Origin: Ruegeria profundi
GTDB taxonomy: Bacteria; Pseudomonadota; Alphaproteobacteria; Rhodobacterales; Rhodobacteraceae
Length of the DNA stretch: 64,000 nucleotides
Reading direction: 5' to 3'
Assembly (NCBI RefSeq): GCF_001507545.1
Contig: NZ_LQBP01000002.1
Coordinates: 186,001-250,000 of the forward strand
Shown here: piece by piece, positions 17,875 to 26,775 of the stretch
How positions within the stretch are numbered: position 1 is the first letter of the stretch
Layout of the letters: each line of letters opens with the position of its first letter
The notes under the pieces: model-generated
The model's database searches: none
What the model was told of the DNA's origin: nothing
Seen by the model: only the letters and a program-made list of their open reading frames with translations
Position numbers and translations under genes: made by a program

Positions 17875-18233
17875 GCCAATTTTATCTTCATGCCATGTTC
17901 GGGCTGGGTGGTGGTCTTGGCGCAGTGCTGCGTCATTGGATTGCCTTGCGGGTCCGGCATGACCTGCCTTTTGCAACCTTGATCGTGAATGTTCTGGGAA
18001 GCCTTCTACTGGGACTTTGGGTCGGATATCTGGGCGGGCCAGTCGACATGGGCGAAGAAGAAAAGCGGCTGGTTTTTGGTTTTTGTGGCGGGTTCACAAC
18101 GTTCTCAAGCTTTGCATACCAGTCGCTTGAACTTAGGCGTCAGCGCACGATTATGCTGGCTGCCGGGAATATTCTGCTTAGCCTTGGTTTGTGTTGGTTT
18201 GCGTTTTGGCTAGGTCTCGTAATGATACGCTAG
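17871..18233 (+). CDS. crcB: fluoride channel CrcB/FluC, second of a tandem pair
   Basis: A 120-residue four-helix protein starting inside the stop of the first crcB. Motifs are GLGGGLGAVLRHW, LIVNVLGSLLLGLWVG and GFCGGFTTFSSFAYQ, closer to the family consensus than the first copy (N-x-x-G-S, TTFSSF). The two copies differ widely, so this is an old duplication and not a recent repeat. Coupled translation suggests equal amounts, as needed for a heterodimeric channel in the inner membrane. Confidence 0.93.
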   Translation: MSQFYLHAMFGLGGGLGAVLRHWIALRVRHDLPFATLIVNVLGSLLLGLWVGYLGGPVDMGEEEKRLVFGFCGGFTTFSSFAYQSLELRRQRTIMLAAGNILLSLGLCWFAFWLGLVMIR

Positions 18234-18334
18234 GGAGTAGACCAACCGTTTGCGCTTCGGTACGCGGCCATTTGCAGAGAGTTGGCGGAAGCCGCGTTTT
18301 GAAAGACAGCGAATGCCTGCTCTGACGCGTTTTG

Positions 18335-18661
18335 TTACATTGGGTAAGTATGCATACGTACTGCCAGATTTCCCATGATCCAGACAGTCCCGAGTATGAT
18401 GATTAGAAGGACCAGCACCGAGAACAGAATCAGGTCAAGGTCTTCACGGCTGCTGCGGCGACGGTCGATATGCAGGAAATAGACCAGTTGCACGACCAGT
18501 TGCGCCAACCCTAGCATCGCGATGGCAAGGTAGACGCCTTTGGTCTCAATCCCGAATACGTAGGCGATTGTAAAAACCGTTCCAGTCAGCAGAAGAGAGC
18601 CGCCATAACCGATCACATAGCGCCGTTGCTCGCGCCGATGCATCTCGCTGCGCTTATCCAT
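18335..18661 (-). CDS. cyoD: cytochrome o ubiquinol oxidase subunit IV
   Basis: The small subunit (108 residues, three membrane helices) of a bo3-type quinol oxidase. VYLAIAMLGLAQLVVQLVYF and HIDRRRSSREDLDL match the CyoD pattern of helix 2 followed by a charged turn. Family knowledge says it assists assembly of the copper site in subunit I. Its start lies eight bases inside the end of cyoC. It is the last gene of the operon, and no cyoE (haem O synthase) follows in the window. Confidence 0.93.
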   Translation of the reverse strand: MDKRSEMHRREQRRYVIGYGGSLLLTGTVFTIAYVFGIETKGVYLAIAMLGLAQLVVQLVYFLHIDRRRSSREDLDLILFSVLVLLIIILGTVWIMGNLAVRMHTYPM

Positions 18662-19286
18662 AGGTTAGACCTCCGAAGTAAACGATGGTGATGATGCCGA
18701 TCCAGATCAGGTCGAGGAAATGCCAGAACAGTGCAAGCCGCACGACGCGCGACATCACAAGGTCGGTCAGACCAAAAACCCGCAGCTGAATGCCAAGAAC
18801 GACAAGCCACAGGCACCCCGCAGCCACGTGCACCCCGTGCAACGGAACCAGACCATAAAACGCGGACAGAAACCCGCTGCGCTGAGGGATGCCTCCCTTT
18901 TCGGCCATGTCCATGAAATCGCGGATTTCCAGCACCAAAAAGCAAATTCCCAACACCAGAGTGACGCTGAACCAGAACACGATCCGCCACCGGGGCAGAT
19001 TGTATTTCAGTGCAAGCATCGCGAGGCCCACGGTCAGGCTGCTGGTCAGCAGGATCAGGGTTTGGGCAAATATGCTGGTCATGTTGAACAGATCATGTGG
19101 GCCGGGCCCGCCAGCCTGCGCGTCGATCATGGTGATGTAGATCGCGAACATCAGTCCGAAGTAGACCAGATCGCTCATTAGAAAGACCCAAAACCCGAAG
19201 GTGACGACTTCGCTAGCCTTGTCGGCACTGGCATGACGTCGCCCGAGGTTCAGGCCCGGGTAGCTATGGGTTGGTGCACGCTTCAT
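18654..19286 (-). CDS. cyoC: cytochrome o ubiquinol oxidase subunit III
   Basis: A 210-residue membrane protein with five helices, matching quinol oxidase subunit III: FGFWVFLMSDLVYFGLMFA near residue 30, GLVPLHGVHVAAGCLWLVV near 145 and FWHFLDLIWIGIITIVYF at the end. It stabilises the catalytic subunit. The start overlaps the cyoB stop (ATGA) and the end overlaps cyoD, so the four subunits are tightly coupled. Confidence 0.95.
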   Translation of the reverse strand: MKRAPTHSYPGLNLGRRHASADKASEVVTFGFWVFLMSDLVYFGLMFAIYITMIDAQAGGPGPHDLFNMTSIFAQTLILLTSSLTVGLAMLALKYNLPRWRIVFWFSVTLVLGICFLVLEIRDFMDMAEKGGIPQRSGFLSAFYGLVPLHGVHVAAGCLWLVVLGIQLRVFGLTDLVMSRVVRLALFWHFLDLIWIGIITIVYFGGLTYG

Positions 19287-21367
19287 GTCACCGCCTTCAG
19301 ATCAGGCCGGGCGAGACCGCGGTTTTCCGGGGCGGTTTCATGGTCGCGGTCTACCGGTTTGGCGCTGTTTACCAAATCCAGCCAGGCCTCATGCTGTTTG
19401 CGAACCTCTTCGGCGGGAATGACCTCTTCGGTATCCAGCCGGAAGGTCCAGAGGATGAAGGATAAAAGCATCAGCACCGTCACCAGCGCGGCCAGCCACC
19501 AAATCCACCAGACCAACGCGAACATCCAGATACCGCTGAGGACACATATAGCAAACCCAATCCCGGTGTTGCGTGGCATCGAAATGTCTTCGTACTGGTC
19601 GGGGCTCGGATAGGCTTCGCCCCGCTCTTTGGCGGCGGCGAAGTCGTCCCGGTCTGTGATCTGCGGAATAACAGCGAAATTATAGGGCGGCGGCGGTGCC
19701 GGAATTGACCATTCCAGCGTGCGCGCATCCCAGGGATCGCCAACGGGTACTTGGGTTTTCTCGCGGTCGCGGATGCTGACCCACAACTGAATGATCACTG
19801 AAAACAGGGCTGACAGGATCACGAACGCACCGATAAAGGCGACGATCATGAAAGGGTGGAAACTGGGGTCTTCCCAACTGTACGACCTGCGCGGCATACC
19901 CATGAGGCCAACAAAATAAAGTGGCAGGAAGGTCAGCATGAAACCGACCGTCCACAAAACGACCGAAATTCGGCCCCAAGCCTCGTTCAGACGAAAGCCG
20001 AAAGCCTTGGGAAACCAGTAGTTGTACCCGGCCAGTAACCCGAACAGCACGCCGGGCAGCAGAACGTTATGGAAATGGGCAACCAGGAACAGCGTGTTGT
20101 GCACCTGATAGTCAACCGTGGGGTTGGCAAGGATCACACCTGACAAACCGCCAATGACAAACAGCATCAGGAACGCCAAACCGTACAACATAGGAACCGA
20201 AAACCGGATACGACCACGGTACAGGGTCGCCATCCAGTCATAGACCTTAACGCCTGTGGGGATGGCGATCAGCATGGTGGCGATGCCAAACACTGCGTTG
20301 ATCAGAGCGCTTTGGCCCATGGTAAAGAAATGGTGCAGCCAGACGGTAAATGACAGAACGGCGATGCACATGGTGGCGATGACCAAAGAGTTGTAGCCGT
20401 ACAGTCGCTTGGCCGAAAACGTGGCAAAAACCTCGGAAAAAATACCATAGGCAGGCAGGACAAGCAGGTATACCTCGGGGTGGCCGAACAACCAGAACAG
20501 GTTGGCATAATTCATCATGTTACCGCCCAGGTCGTTGGTAAAGAAGTGAAAATCTAGGTACCTGTCCGCAGCCAGCATCAGCGCCGCCACACCAAGCGGT
20601 GGCATGGCAAAGACGATCAGGATCGAGCTGCTGATGATCGTCCAGCAATAGATCGGCAGCCGCATGAACGTCATTCCGGGTGCGCGTAGCTTATAAATCG
20701 TAACCGCAAAGTTGATCCCGGTCAGCGTGGTTCCGCTGCCGGAAACGACGATGGCCCAAATCCAATAGTCCGGACCCACTCCGGGGTTGAATACCGCGCC
20801 CGTGTAAGGCGGATAGGCCGTCCAGCCACCGGTCGAGAATTGCCCCACGACCAACGACACCATCAGCATCATGCCAGCCGATACCGTGAGGCCAAGACTG
20901 ATCTGGTTCATCACCGGAAAGGCTACATCCCGCGCACCAATCATCAGTGGTATCAGAAAATTCGCGATCCCAAAAACGAAGGGAACAGCGACAAAGAAAA
21001 TCATGATGGTGCCGTGCGTGCTGAACAACTCGGCGAAATGTTCTGCCTCAAGGAAACCCTCGCCCGGACCTGCCGCCTGTTGGGCACGCATGACAACGCC
21101 CTCCAGCACCCCGCGCGCCAGCATGACAATGGCGAAGACGATATACATGATCCCGATTTTCTTATGGTCTGCGCTGGTCAGCCAGTTGCGCCATAATGGC
21201 CCCCACAATCGGAACCAGGTCAGCAACCCTACGACTGCGATGACCCCAACAATCATAACGCCTGCGGCTGCGTTTGCCACGATCTCATTGGCATTGGGGT
21301 CTTTCATCAAACCAGCAATCGGGAAAGAGTCCCAGGTCAGGCGGCCAAAGAAACCGGTTTCGGTCAT
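19283..21367 (-). CDS. cyoB: cytochrome o ubiquinol oxidase subunit I
   Basis: The 694-residue catalytic haem-copper subunit of a proton-pumping quinol oxidase. The haem and CuB histidines are in FSTHGTIMIFF, FGHPEVYLLVLPAYG (with the cross-linked Tyr and preceding the proton-channel glutamate at GIFSE), WLHHFFTMG and VAHFHNVLLPG. The N-terminal extra helix and long C-terminal extension are typical of CyoB rather than cytochrome c oxidase. It transfers electrons from ubiquinol to oxygen in the inner membrane. The start overlaps the end of cyoA by four bases. Confidence 0.97.
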   Translation of the reverse strand: MTETGFFGRLTWDSFPIAGLMKDPNANEIVANAAAGVMIVGVIAVVGLLTWFRLWGPLWRNWLTSADHKKIGIMYIVFAIVMLARGVLEGVVMRAQQAAGPGEGFLEAEHFAELFSTHGTIMIFFVAVPFVFGIANFLIPLMIGARDVAFPVMNQISLGLTVSAGMMLMVSLVVGQFSTGGWTAYPPYTGAVFNPGVGPDYWIWAIVVSGSGTTLTGINFAVTIYKLRAPGMTFMRLPIYCWTIISSSILIVFAMPPLGVAALMLAADRYLDFHFFTNDLGGNMMNYANLFWLFGHPEVYLLVLPAYGIFSEVFATFSAKRLYGYNSLVIATMCIAVLSFTVWLHHFFTMGQSALINAVFGIATMLIAIPTGVKVYDWMATLYRGRIRFSVPMLYGLAFLMLFVIGGLSGVILANPTVDYQVHNTLFLVAHFHNVLLPGVLFGLLAGYNYWFPKAFGFRLNEAWGRISVVLWTVGFMLTFLPLYFVGLMGMPRRSYSWEDPSFHPFMIVAFIGAFVILSALFSVIIQLWVSIRDREKTQVPVGDPWDARTLEWSIPAPPPPYNFAVIPQITDRDDFAAAKERGEAYPSPDQYEDISMPRNTGIGFAICVLSGIWMFALVWWIWWLAALVTVLMLLSFILWTFRLDTEEVIPAEEVRKQHEAWLDLVNSAKPVDRDHETAPENRGLARPDLKAVT

Positions 21368-22326
21368 TGCGCGCCCTTCTTGCCGTACTGAGCGGTGCCC
21401 GGTTGCTGATCAGCCGGCAGCGGCTGCCCTCCGTGATAGCGGTGAAGGATGGACTGGAACAGATCACCATCTTCAAGCGTAAAGTATAACGCACGCTCTG
21501 GCATTTTTGCGGTCCCAAGCGCGGCTTGAACCTCATCCCGGTCGGTGCGCATGGCAAGGGTCCGATAGGTTTCGGCGGTAAGGGGAATACCATTGGCACG
21601 AACCCCTTCGACCCAGGCATCGAACTCATTGGGTTGCATCGCAAAGGTCTGAAACTTCTGCTTGGTAAATCCGCGCCCGCTATATTGCGTGTTTTCGCCC
21701 TGCATCGTCTTGGGTGTGTCCGCAACGAGATGCAGTTTGGTCGTCATTCCCGGCATGGCGTAGATCTGACCGGCCAAGGCGGGGATCATAAAGGACTGCA
21801 TCACCGTATCCGTGGTCAACGTCATCGCGACCTGTTGTTTGATTGGGATGCCCAACTCACCGACACTGGCAATGCCAAGATCCGGGTAGATGAACAGCCA
21901 TTTCCAATCCAGACCGACGACTTGAACATCCAAAGCCGGTGTATCACCAAAACCGCTTGAGTATGGGTCCAGGCGGTGCGTGGCCTTCCATAAGTAGAAC
22001 GACAAGAGCGCCACGATGACGACCGGTACACCCCACATTACAAATTCCAGCTTGGCCGAGAAGTCCCACTTGGGCCTGTACTGTGCAGACCCGCCCCGAC
22101 GCCGCCTGTATCGCATGGCAATCAGCGGCACCAGAACCAGTACCGGGATCACTGCAATCAGGATGAGGGCGGTCGCCCGCAGCAAATGCGTTTTCTGGGC
22201 CGCAGCAATCGGCCCTTGAGGGTCCAAGAAACTGTCACTGGCCCATGAGACCTGCCCGGAGACGACCACAAGCACAACCGCAGCCGATCCTGCCCATAGC
22301 CATGCTGAAGGTCTGAGTAAGGCCAC
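21364..22326 (-). CDS. cyoA: cytochrome o ubiquinol oxidase subunit II
   Basis: A 320-residue subunit II with a signal/anchor segment (about 9-30), a second membrane helix (about 50-68) and a periplasmic cupredoxin domain. The cysteines and methionine that bind CuA in cytochrome c oxidases are absent (GRGFTKQKFQTFAMQ stands where they would be), so this is a quinol oxidase. VGLDWKWLFIYPDLGIASVG is the usual CyoA strand. The GTG start at 22326 follows GAGGA. It is the first gene of cyoABCD and is divergent from the lytic transglycosylase gene; the promoter should be in 22327-22512. Confidence 0.95.
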   Translation of the reverse strand: MALLRPSAWLWAGSAAVVLVVVSGQVSWASDSFLDPQGPIAAAQKTHLLRATALILIAVIPVLVLVPLIAMRYRRRRGGSAQYRPKWDFSAKLEFVMWGVPVVIVALLSFYLWKATHRLDPYSSGFGDTPALDVQVVGLDWKWLFIYPDLGIASVGELGIPIKQQVAMTLTTDTVMQSFMIPALAGQIYAMPGMTTKLHLVADTPKTMQGENTQYSGRGFTKQKFQTFAMQPNEFDAWVEGVRANGIPLTAETYRTLAMRTDRDEVQAALGTAKMPERALYFTLEDGDLFQSILHRYHGGQPLPADQQPGTAQYGKKGAQ

Positions 22327-22512
22327 GCCAATTCATCCTCTGAAGCCTTCGTTTCTGCCAACTATCGGCAGGGACGCCAGTTTTCTCAAGGTTTTTCCTG
22401 ACGTCTCGGTTTTTCGCGCACGCTGTGGGGCAGCCCTTGAAGAAGCGAATACTTAAGAGCGTGCCAATGACGCGGTTGACACACCCTCATAGTCCAATGA
22501 CATATTCCAACA

Positions 22513-23748
22513 ATGCGTTGGATCGTTTTCGCCTTTTGCCTGACATGCCTTCTGACAGACGCGCGCGCACAGGATCGTTCTGCGGTTGAGGGTCAGTTCC
22601 AAATCTGGCTACAGGAAACGGTCTGGCCGCGGGCCAAGGCCAAGGGCGTTTCTCGGCTGACGATGCAGCGGGCCTTTGAGGGCGTGACGCTCAACTGGAA
22701 GTTGCCTGATCTTGTACCGCCGGGGTCAATTGCCAAAACGCCCCAACAGCAAAAACAGGCCGAGTTCGGAGCGCCTGGGCGATATTTCAATGCAAACTCG
22801 ATTCAAGGCGCTACTGCGGTTGGTCGGCAAATGGCCCGGCGTCACGCGAACTTCCTTGCGCAGGTCGAGGCGGAAACGGGTGTACCCGGAAGGATCATTC
22901 TTGCGATTTGGGGACGCGAGAGCGGCTATGGCCAAGTAGCCATTCGGCATGACGCCTTTCAGGTGTTGGGTACAAAGGGATTCATGAGCACCCGGTCGGC
23001 TTATTTCACCGAAGAATTGATCGCAGCACTGCAGATCGCGCAGGCCGGACACGCACCGCCGGGAAGACTCAAAAGCAGCTGGGCAGGCGCGTTGGGTCAA
23101 CCGCAATTCATGCCATCGAACGTTCTGACCTACGCAGTGGACGGGAACCGGGACGGGCGGCTCGATGTCTGGCGTTCGGCTGAGGATACAATTGCATCCA
23201 TCGGGAATTTTCTGTCGGCGTATGGTTGGGTTGCCGGAAGGGATTGGGGGTTTGAAGTATCGGTTCCTGCTCACGTTTCCTGCGCTTTAGAAGGACCGGA
23301 CCAAGGGCGGCCCATTCAGGACTGGGTCGACATGGGAGTAACCCGCGTCTCGGGTAAGCCGTTTCCAAAGCACGAATTACAAGGTGAGGGGTATCTGATG
23401 ATGCCCGCTGGACGCTATGGGCCAGCCTTTATCGTCACACCGAATTTCTATGTGCTGAAAGACTACAACAAAAGCGATCTTTATGCGTTGTTTGTGGGTC
23501 ATATCGGCGACCGCATTCAATTCGGCGTCCAGGACTTCAATACGGGCTGGCACAACATCGGCACCCTGTACCGATCTGACATCGCCGCTATGCAAAAGTC
23601 GCTTGAAAGCCGAGGGCATGATGTCGGCGGTGTAGATGGGTTGCCCGGGTACAAGACCCGACGCTCAATCGGGCGGTGGCAGGAGGGCAAAGGGCAACCG
23701 CCGACCTGCTTTCCAAAACAGGGTATGAAAGCCGCCCTCACACAATAG
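22513..23748 (+). CDS. MltB-type lytic murein transglycosylase with peptidoglycan-binding domain
   Basis: A 411-residue exported enzyme (signal peptide 1-19, cut near DARAQ). Residues 25-330 are the SLT-like domain of the MltB family: IILAIWGRESGYGQ carries the catalytic glutamate and GALGQPQFMPSNVLTYAVD is the family hallmark. The last 60 or so residues form a peptidoglycan-binding domain (LESRGHDVGGVDGLPGYKTR). It cleaves glycan strands to form 1,6-anhydromuramoyl ends in the periplasm. No lipobox is seen, so it is probably soluble, unlike E. coli MltB. It appears to be a single-gene unit. Confidence 0.94.
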   Translation: MRWIVFAFCLTCLLTDARAQDRSAVEGQFQIWLQETVWPRAKAKGVSRLTMQRAFEGVTLNWKLPDLVPPGSIAKTPQQQKQAEFGAPGRYFNANSIQGATAVGRQMARRHANFLAQVEAETGVPGRIILAIWGRESGYGQVAIRHDAFQVLGTKGFMSTRSAYFTEELIAALQIAQAGHAPPGRLKSSWAGALGQPQFMPSNVLTYAVDGNRDGRLDVWRSAEDTIASIGNFLSAYGWVAGRDWGFEVSVPAHVSCALEGPDQGRPIQDWVDMGVTRVSGKPFPKHELQGEGYLMMPAGRYGPAFIVTPNFYVLKDYNKSDLYALFVGHIGDRIQFGVQDFNTGWHNIGTLYRSDIAAMQKSLESRGHDVGGVDGLPGYKTRRSIGRWQEGKGQPPTCFPKQGMKAALTQ

Positions 23749-24145
23749 CGATTCGCCCGTTTCTCTTGTTTTTGCCGACCATCGCTGCATTTCCCTCGGG
23801 TCAAGTTTGAACATACGCCTTCACGAAAGTGTCACGATCAGGTCAAGTTTCCTTATTTAATTTCAGCACTAACGCCGGTTTCGCTCACTATCCACCTATA
23901 GTTGCTTTAATTGCAGGCAGCATCTTTATCCCGATTTGAAATAGTGTCACCTTCTGCGCCAGTGAGAGGCGACTTTCGCAAACACGTTCCTGACTGCAAA
24001 CCAAATGACTGTGATGCGGTGTTCAGTGCGATCTGAAAAAGCGAAATCTGAATCCGGGTCAGTCCTGTTCAAGGTCGGACAAACATGGTGGCAGCGGCCA
24101 TCCTGAATGGCGCGCGCTTTGCCACCTAAAAAATGGGAGACAAAA
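23749..24145. other. intergenic region upstream of oppA
   Basis: 397 bases without a supported gene. It should hold the promoter of the opp operon. The notable feature is an exact 10-base direct repeat 42 bases apart, listed separately. The stretch from 23840 to 23920 is AT-rich. Confidence 0.5.
23799..23850. promoter_or_regulatory. two direct GGTCAAGTTT repeats upstream of oppA
   Basis: GGTCAAGTTT occurs at 23799-23808 and again at 23841-23850. The 42-base spacing is about four helical turns, so both lie on the same DNA face. They lie about 300 bases before the oppA start. No known regulator motif is recognised; a role in transcription control is inference. Confidence 0.3.
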
Positions 24146-25774
24146 ATGAACAAGTACATTCGGACATCTCTGGCGGGGCTAATGACCTCGACCATGATCA
24201 CCGGTGCCGCCTTTGCCGCTGGCACTCACCCGGAAACCGGCGAAGCGCTGGCCGAAGACCAGACCTTTATCTATCGCCTTGGGGATGAGCACAGTTCGGT
24301 CGACCCGCAGGTTGTCGAAGATACCTACGGTGCCGAAATCACACGGGATTTGTTCGAAGGCCTGATGAATCAGGACGAAGACGGCAACCTGGTTCCGGGC
24401 GTTGCCACAGGCTATACAACCAATGACACCAAGGATGTGTACACCTTCACCCTGCGTGACAACGCCAAGTGGTCCAATGGCGACCCGGTGACCGCTGGTG
24501 ATTTTGTCTATGCATGGAAACGTGCCGTCGATCCCGAACTGTCGTCACCCTATGCCTGGTTCATGGAATTGATGTCGATTGAAAACGCCGCCGAAATTAT
24601 CGCTGGCGAAAAGCCGATTGACGAGCTGGGTGTCAAGGCAATCGACGATCACACACTGGAAGTCACGCTCAGCGCACCGCTGCCGTATTTCCCGCAAATG
24701 ACCACGCATTCTACCACTTTCCCGGCTCCGCAGAAAGTCATTGAGGAACATGGTGACGCCTGGACCCGCCCCGAAAATATCGTGTCGAATGGAGCCTACA
24801 TCCTGACCGAGCACGTGCCGCAGGAACGTTCGGTTCGTGAACGGAACGAAATGTACTGGGATAACGAGAACACAATTCTCGACAAGGTGGTCGCGCTGAT
24901 CATCAATGACGAAAACGTTGCCCTGACGCGTTATCTGGCTGGTGAATTGGACCGTACCGAAGTTCCAGCAGGCCAATTCCCCCGCCTTAGCCAAGAGCAT
25001 CCGGACGAAGCGATCAGCTTTCCACGCCTGTGCAACTATTATTATACCTTCAACCTGACGGAAGATGGCCCCGAGGCCTTCAAGGACCCGAACGTACGTC
25101 AGGCCCTGTCGCTGGCGGTGGATCGTGCAATCATCACTGAAAAAGTTATGGCCGGGGGTCAGCCGCAGGCCTATACATTCGCGCCCGAAGCAACAGCAGG
25201 GTTCACCGTTCCCGAGGTTGAGATGGCCTCAATGACCCAAGCTGAACGGGATGAGCTGGCCAAGGAATTGCTGGCCGGTGCCGGGTATGGCCCGGATAAT
25301 CCGCTGAGCTTTGAAATGGTCTACAACACCAACGAAGACCATAAAAAGGTCGCAGTTGCTGTTAGCCAGATGTGGAAGCAGAAGCTGGGTGTGAATGTCG
25401 AACTGGCCAATATGGAATGGAAAGTGTTCCTGGAAGAGCGCGGCAACCAGAACTTCGAACTGGCCCGTGGCGCATGGTGCGGCGACTATAACGAAGCTTC
25501 GACCTTCCTGGACCTGCTGCAGTCGGATTCCGGCTATAACGACGGCAAGTTCAGCAATGCCCGTGTTGACGAGCTTTTGGCACAGGCCAAAACTGCTGAC
25601 GATCCGGCGCCTCTGTACACCGAGGTTGAGCGCATCATCGCACAGGAAACTCCTGTGATCCCGATCTACCACTATGCAGGTGTTTACATGATGGACACCG
25701 ATGTCGGGAATTGGCCGATCAACAATGTCGAGCAAAACTGGTACTCGAAAAACCTCTACAAGCTCGCTGATTAA
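24146..25774 (+). CDS. oppA: oligopeptide ABC transporter substrate-binding protein
   Basis: A 542-residue periplasmic binding protein of the OppA type. Signal peptide 1-25 ends at AFAAG. Typical segments are SSVDPQVVEDTYGAEITRDL, FVYAWKRAVDPELSSPYAW, DPNVRQALSLAVDRAIITEK and ELARGAWCGDYNEASTFLDL. It captures short peptides and delivers them to OppBC. ATG at 24146 is preferred over the upstream in-frame ATG because GGGAGA stands nine bases before it and the signal peptide starts here. A hairpin follows before oppB, probably keeping this gene more highly expressed than the permeases. Confidence 0.95.
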   Translation: MNKYIRTSLAGLMTSTMITGAAFAAGTHPETGEALAEDQTFIYRLGDEHSSVDPQVVEDTYGAEITRDLFEGLMNQDEDGNLVPGVATGYTTNDTKDVYTFTLRDNAKWSNGDPVTAGDFVYAWKRAVDPELSSPYAWFMELMSIENAAEIIAGEKPIDELGVKAIDDHTLEVTLSAPLPYFPQMTTHSTTFPAPQKVIEEHGDAWTRPENIVSNGAYILTEHVPQERSVRERNEMYWDNENTILDKVVALIINDENVALTRYLAGELDRTEVPAGQFPRLSQEHPDEAISFPRLCNYYYTFNLTEDGPEAFKDPNVRQALSLAVDRAIITEKVMAGGQPQAYTFAPEATAGFTVPEVEMASMTQAERDELAKELLAGAGYGPDNPLSFEMVYNTNEDHKKVAVAVSQMWKQKLGVNVELANMEWKVFLEERGNQNFELARGAWCGDYNEASTFLDLLQSDSGYNDGKFSNARVDELLAQAKTADDPAPLYTEVERIIAQETPVIPIYHYAGVYMMDTDVGNWPINNVEQNWYSKNLYKLAD

Positions 25775-25790
25775 TCGTCTTTGAACCACG

Positions 25791-25818
25791 CCCTGTCCCG
25801 GAAGCATCCGGGGCAGGG
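25791..25818 (+). terminator. intercistronic hairpin between oppA and oppB
   Basis: CCCTGTCCCGG (25791-25801) and CCGGGGCAGGG (25808-25818) form an eleven-pair stem with one wobble pair around a six-base loop. No T-tract follows, so it is more likely a stabilising or attenuating structure than a full terminator. Confidence 0.6.
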
Positions 25819-25840
25819 CCAATAAAGATGGGGGCATGAA

Positions 25841-26764
25841 ATGCTTGCCTATAGTCTGCGGCGACTGCTGGTTGCCATTCCGACGATCCTGCTGCTGATC
25901 GTCGCCTGTTTCTTTCTGATGCACTTTGCGCCTGGTGGGCCATTCACGTCTGAGCGACCTCTGCCGCCGGCGGTTCTGGCGAATATCGAGGCGCGGTACG
26001 GGCTGGACCAACCACTGTGGAAGCAGTTGTGGGACTACCTCTACAATATCGTCGTGCATTTCGACTTTGGCCCGTCCTTCAAGTTCAAGGACCGGGACGT
26101 CAATGACATCATCGCCCAGGGCTTTCCGATCTCGCTGACTTACGGGTCGCTGTCGTTCCTCGTCGCGACGTCCGTTGGTGTCGGTCTAGGAATTGCCGCG
26201 GCGATCAAGCACAACAGTTGGATCGACTATTTCGCAGTGGGGCTGGGCATCGCGGCTCAAGCGCTGCCGAACTTCATCATGGGCCCGATCCTGATCCTGA
26301 CCTTTACCCTATGGCTGGGATGGCTGCCGGGCGGTGGATGGAACGGCGGGCAATGGCCGTACCTCATTATGCCCGTAATTGCGCTTGCGACGTCTTACAT
26401 GGGATCTATCGCACGGATAACGCGATCCTCAATGCTTGAGGTGCTGAACTCGAACTTCATCCGCACCGCGCGGGCCAAGGGTCTGCCAACCAGAACCGTG
26501 ATCTGGCGTCACGCGTTGAAACCAACGCTGTTGCCGGTCGTTTCATACCTTGGTCCGGTTTTTGTTTATGTGCTGACAGGTTCGGTTTTCGTCGACATCT
26601 ACTTTTCCACCGGCGGGCTGGGGCAAGCCTATGTCGGGTCAGCCCTGTCGCGCGACTATGCCGTACTGCTGGGGGTCACGATCCTTTATGGCGCGTTGAC
26701 TGTCGTCGTGAATCTGCTGACGGACCTGGCCTACGCCTGGTTCGATCCAAAAATTCGGTACTGA
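25841..26764 (+). CDS. oppB: oligopeptide ABC transporter permease
   Basis: A 307-residue inner-membrane permease with six helices. The N-terminus (YSLRRLLVAIPTILLLIVAC) and the EAA loop (ARAKGLPTRTVIWRHALKPT) match OppB/DppB. It pairs with OppC to form the channel for peptides delivered by OppA. ATG at 25841 lies after the oppA-oppB hairpin. The next gene starts eleven bases after the stop. Confidence 0.95.
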   Translation: MLAYSLRRLLVAIPTILLLIVACFFLMHFAPGGPFTSERPLPPAVLANIEARYGLDQPLWKQLWDYLYNIVVHFDFGPSFKFKDRDVNDIIAQGFPISLTYGSLSFLVATSVGVGLGIAAAIKHNSWIDYFAVGLGIAAQALPNFIMGPILILTFTLWLGWLPGGGWNGGQWPYLIMPVIALATSYMGSIARITRSSMLEVLNSNFIRTARAKGLPTRTVIWRHALKPTLLPVVSYLGPVFVYVLTGSVFVDIYFSTGGLGQAYVGSALSRDYAVLLGVTILYGALTVVVNLLTDLAYAWFDPKIRY

Positions 26765-26775
26765 GGGGCGAACCA

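Noticed and set aside
25229-26059. Minus-strand open frame (276 codons) across oppA/oppB
   Set aside because: Antisense of two well-supported opp genes; no domain is visible.
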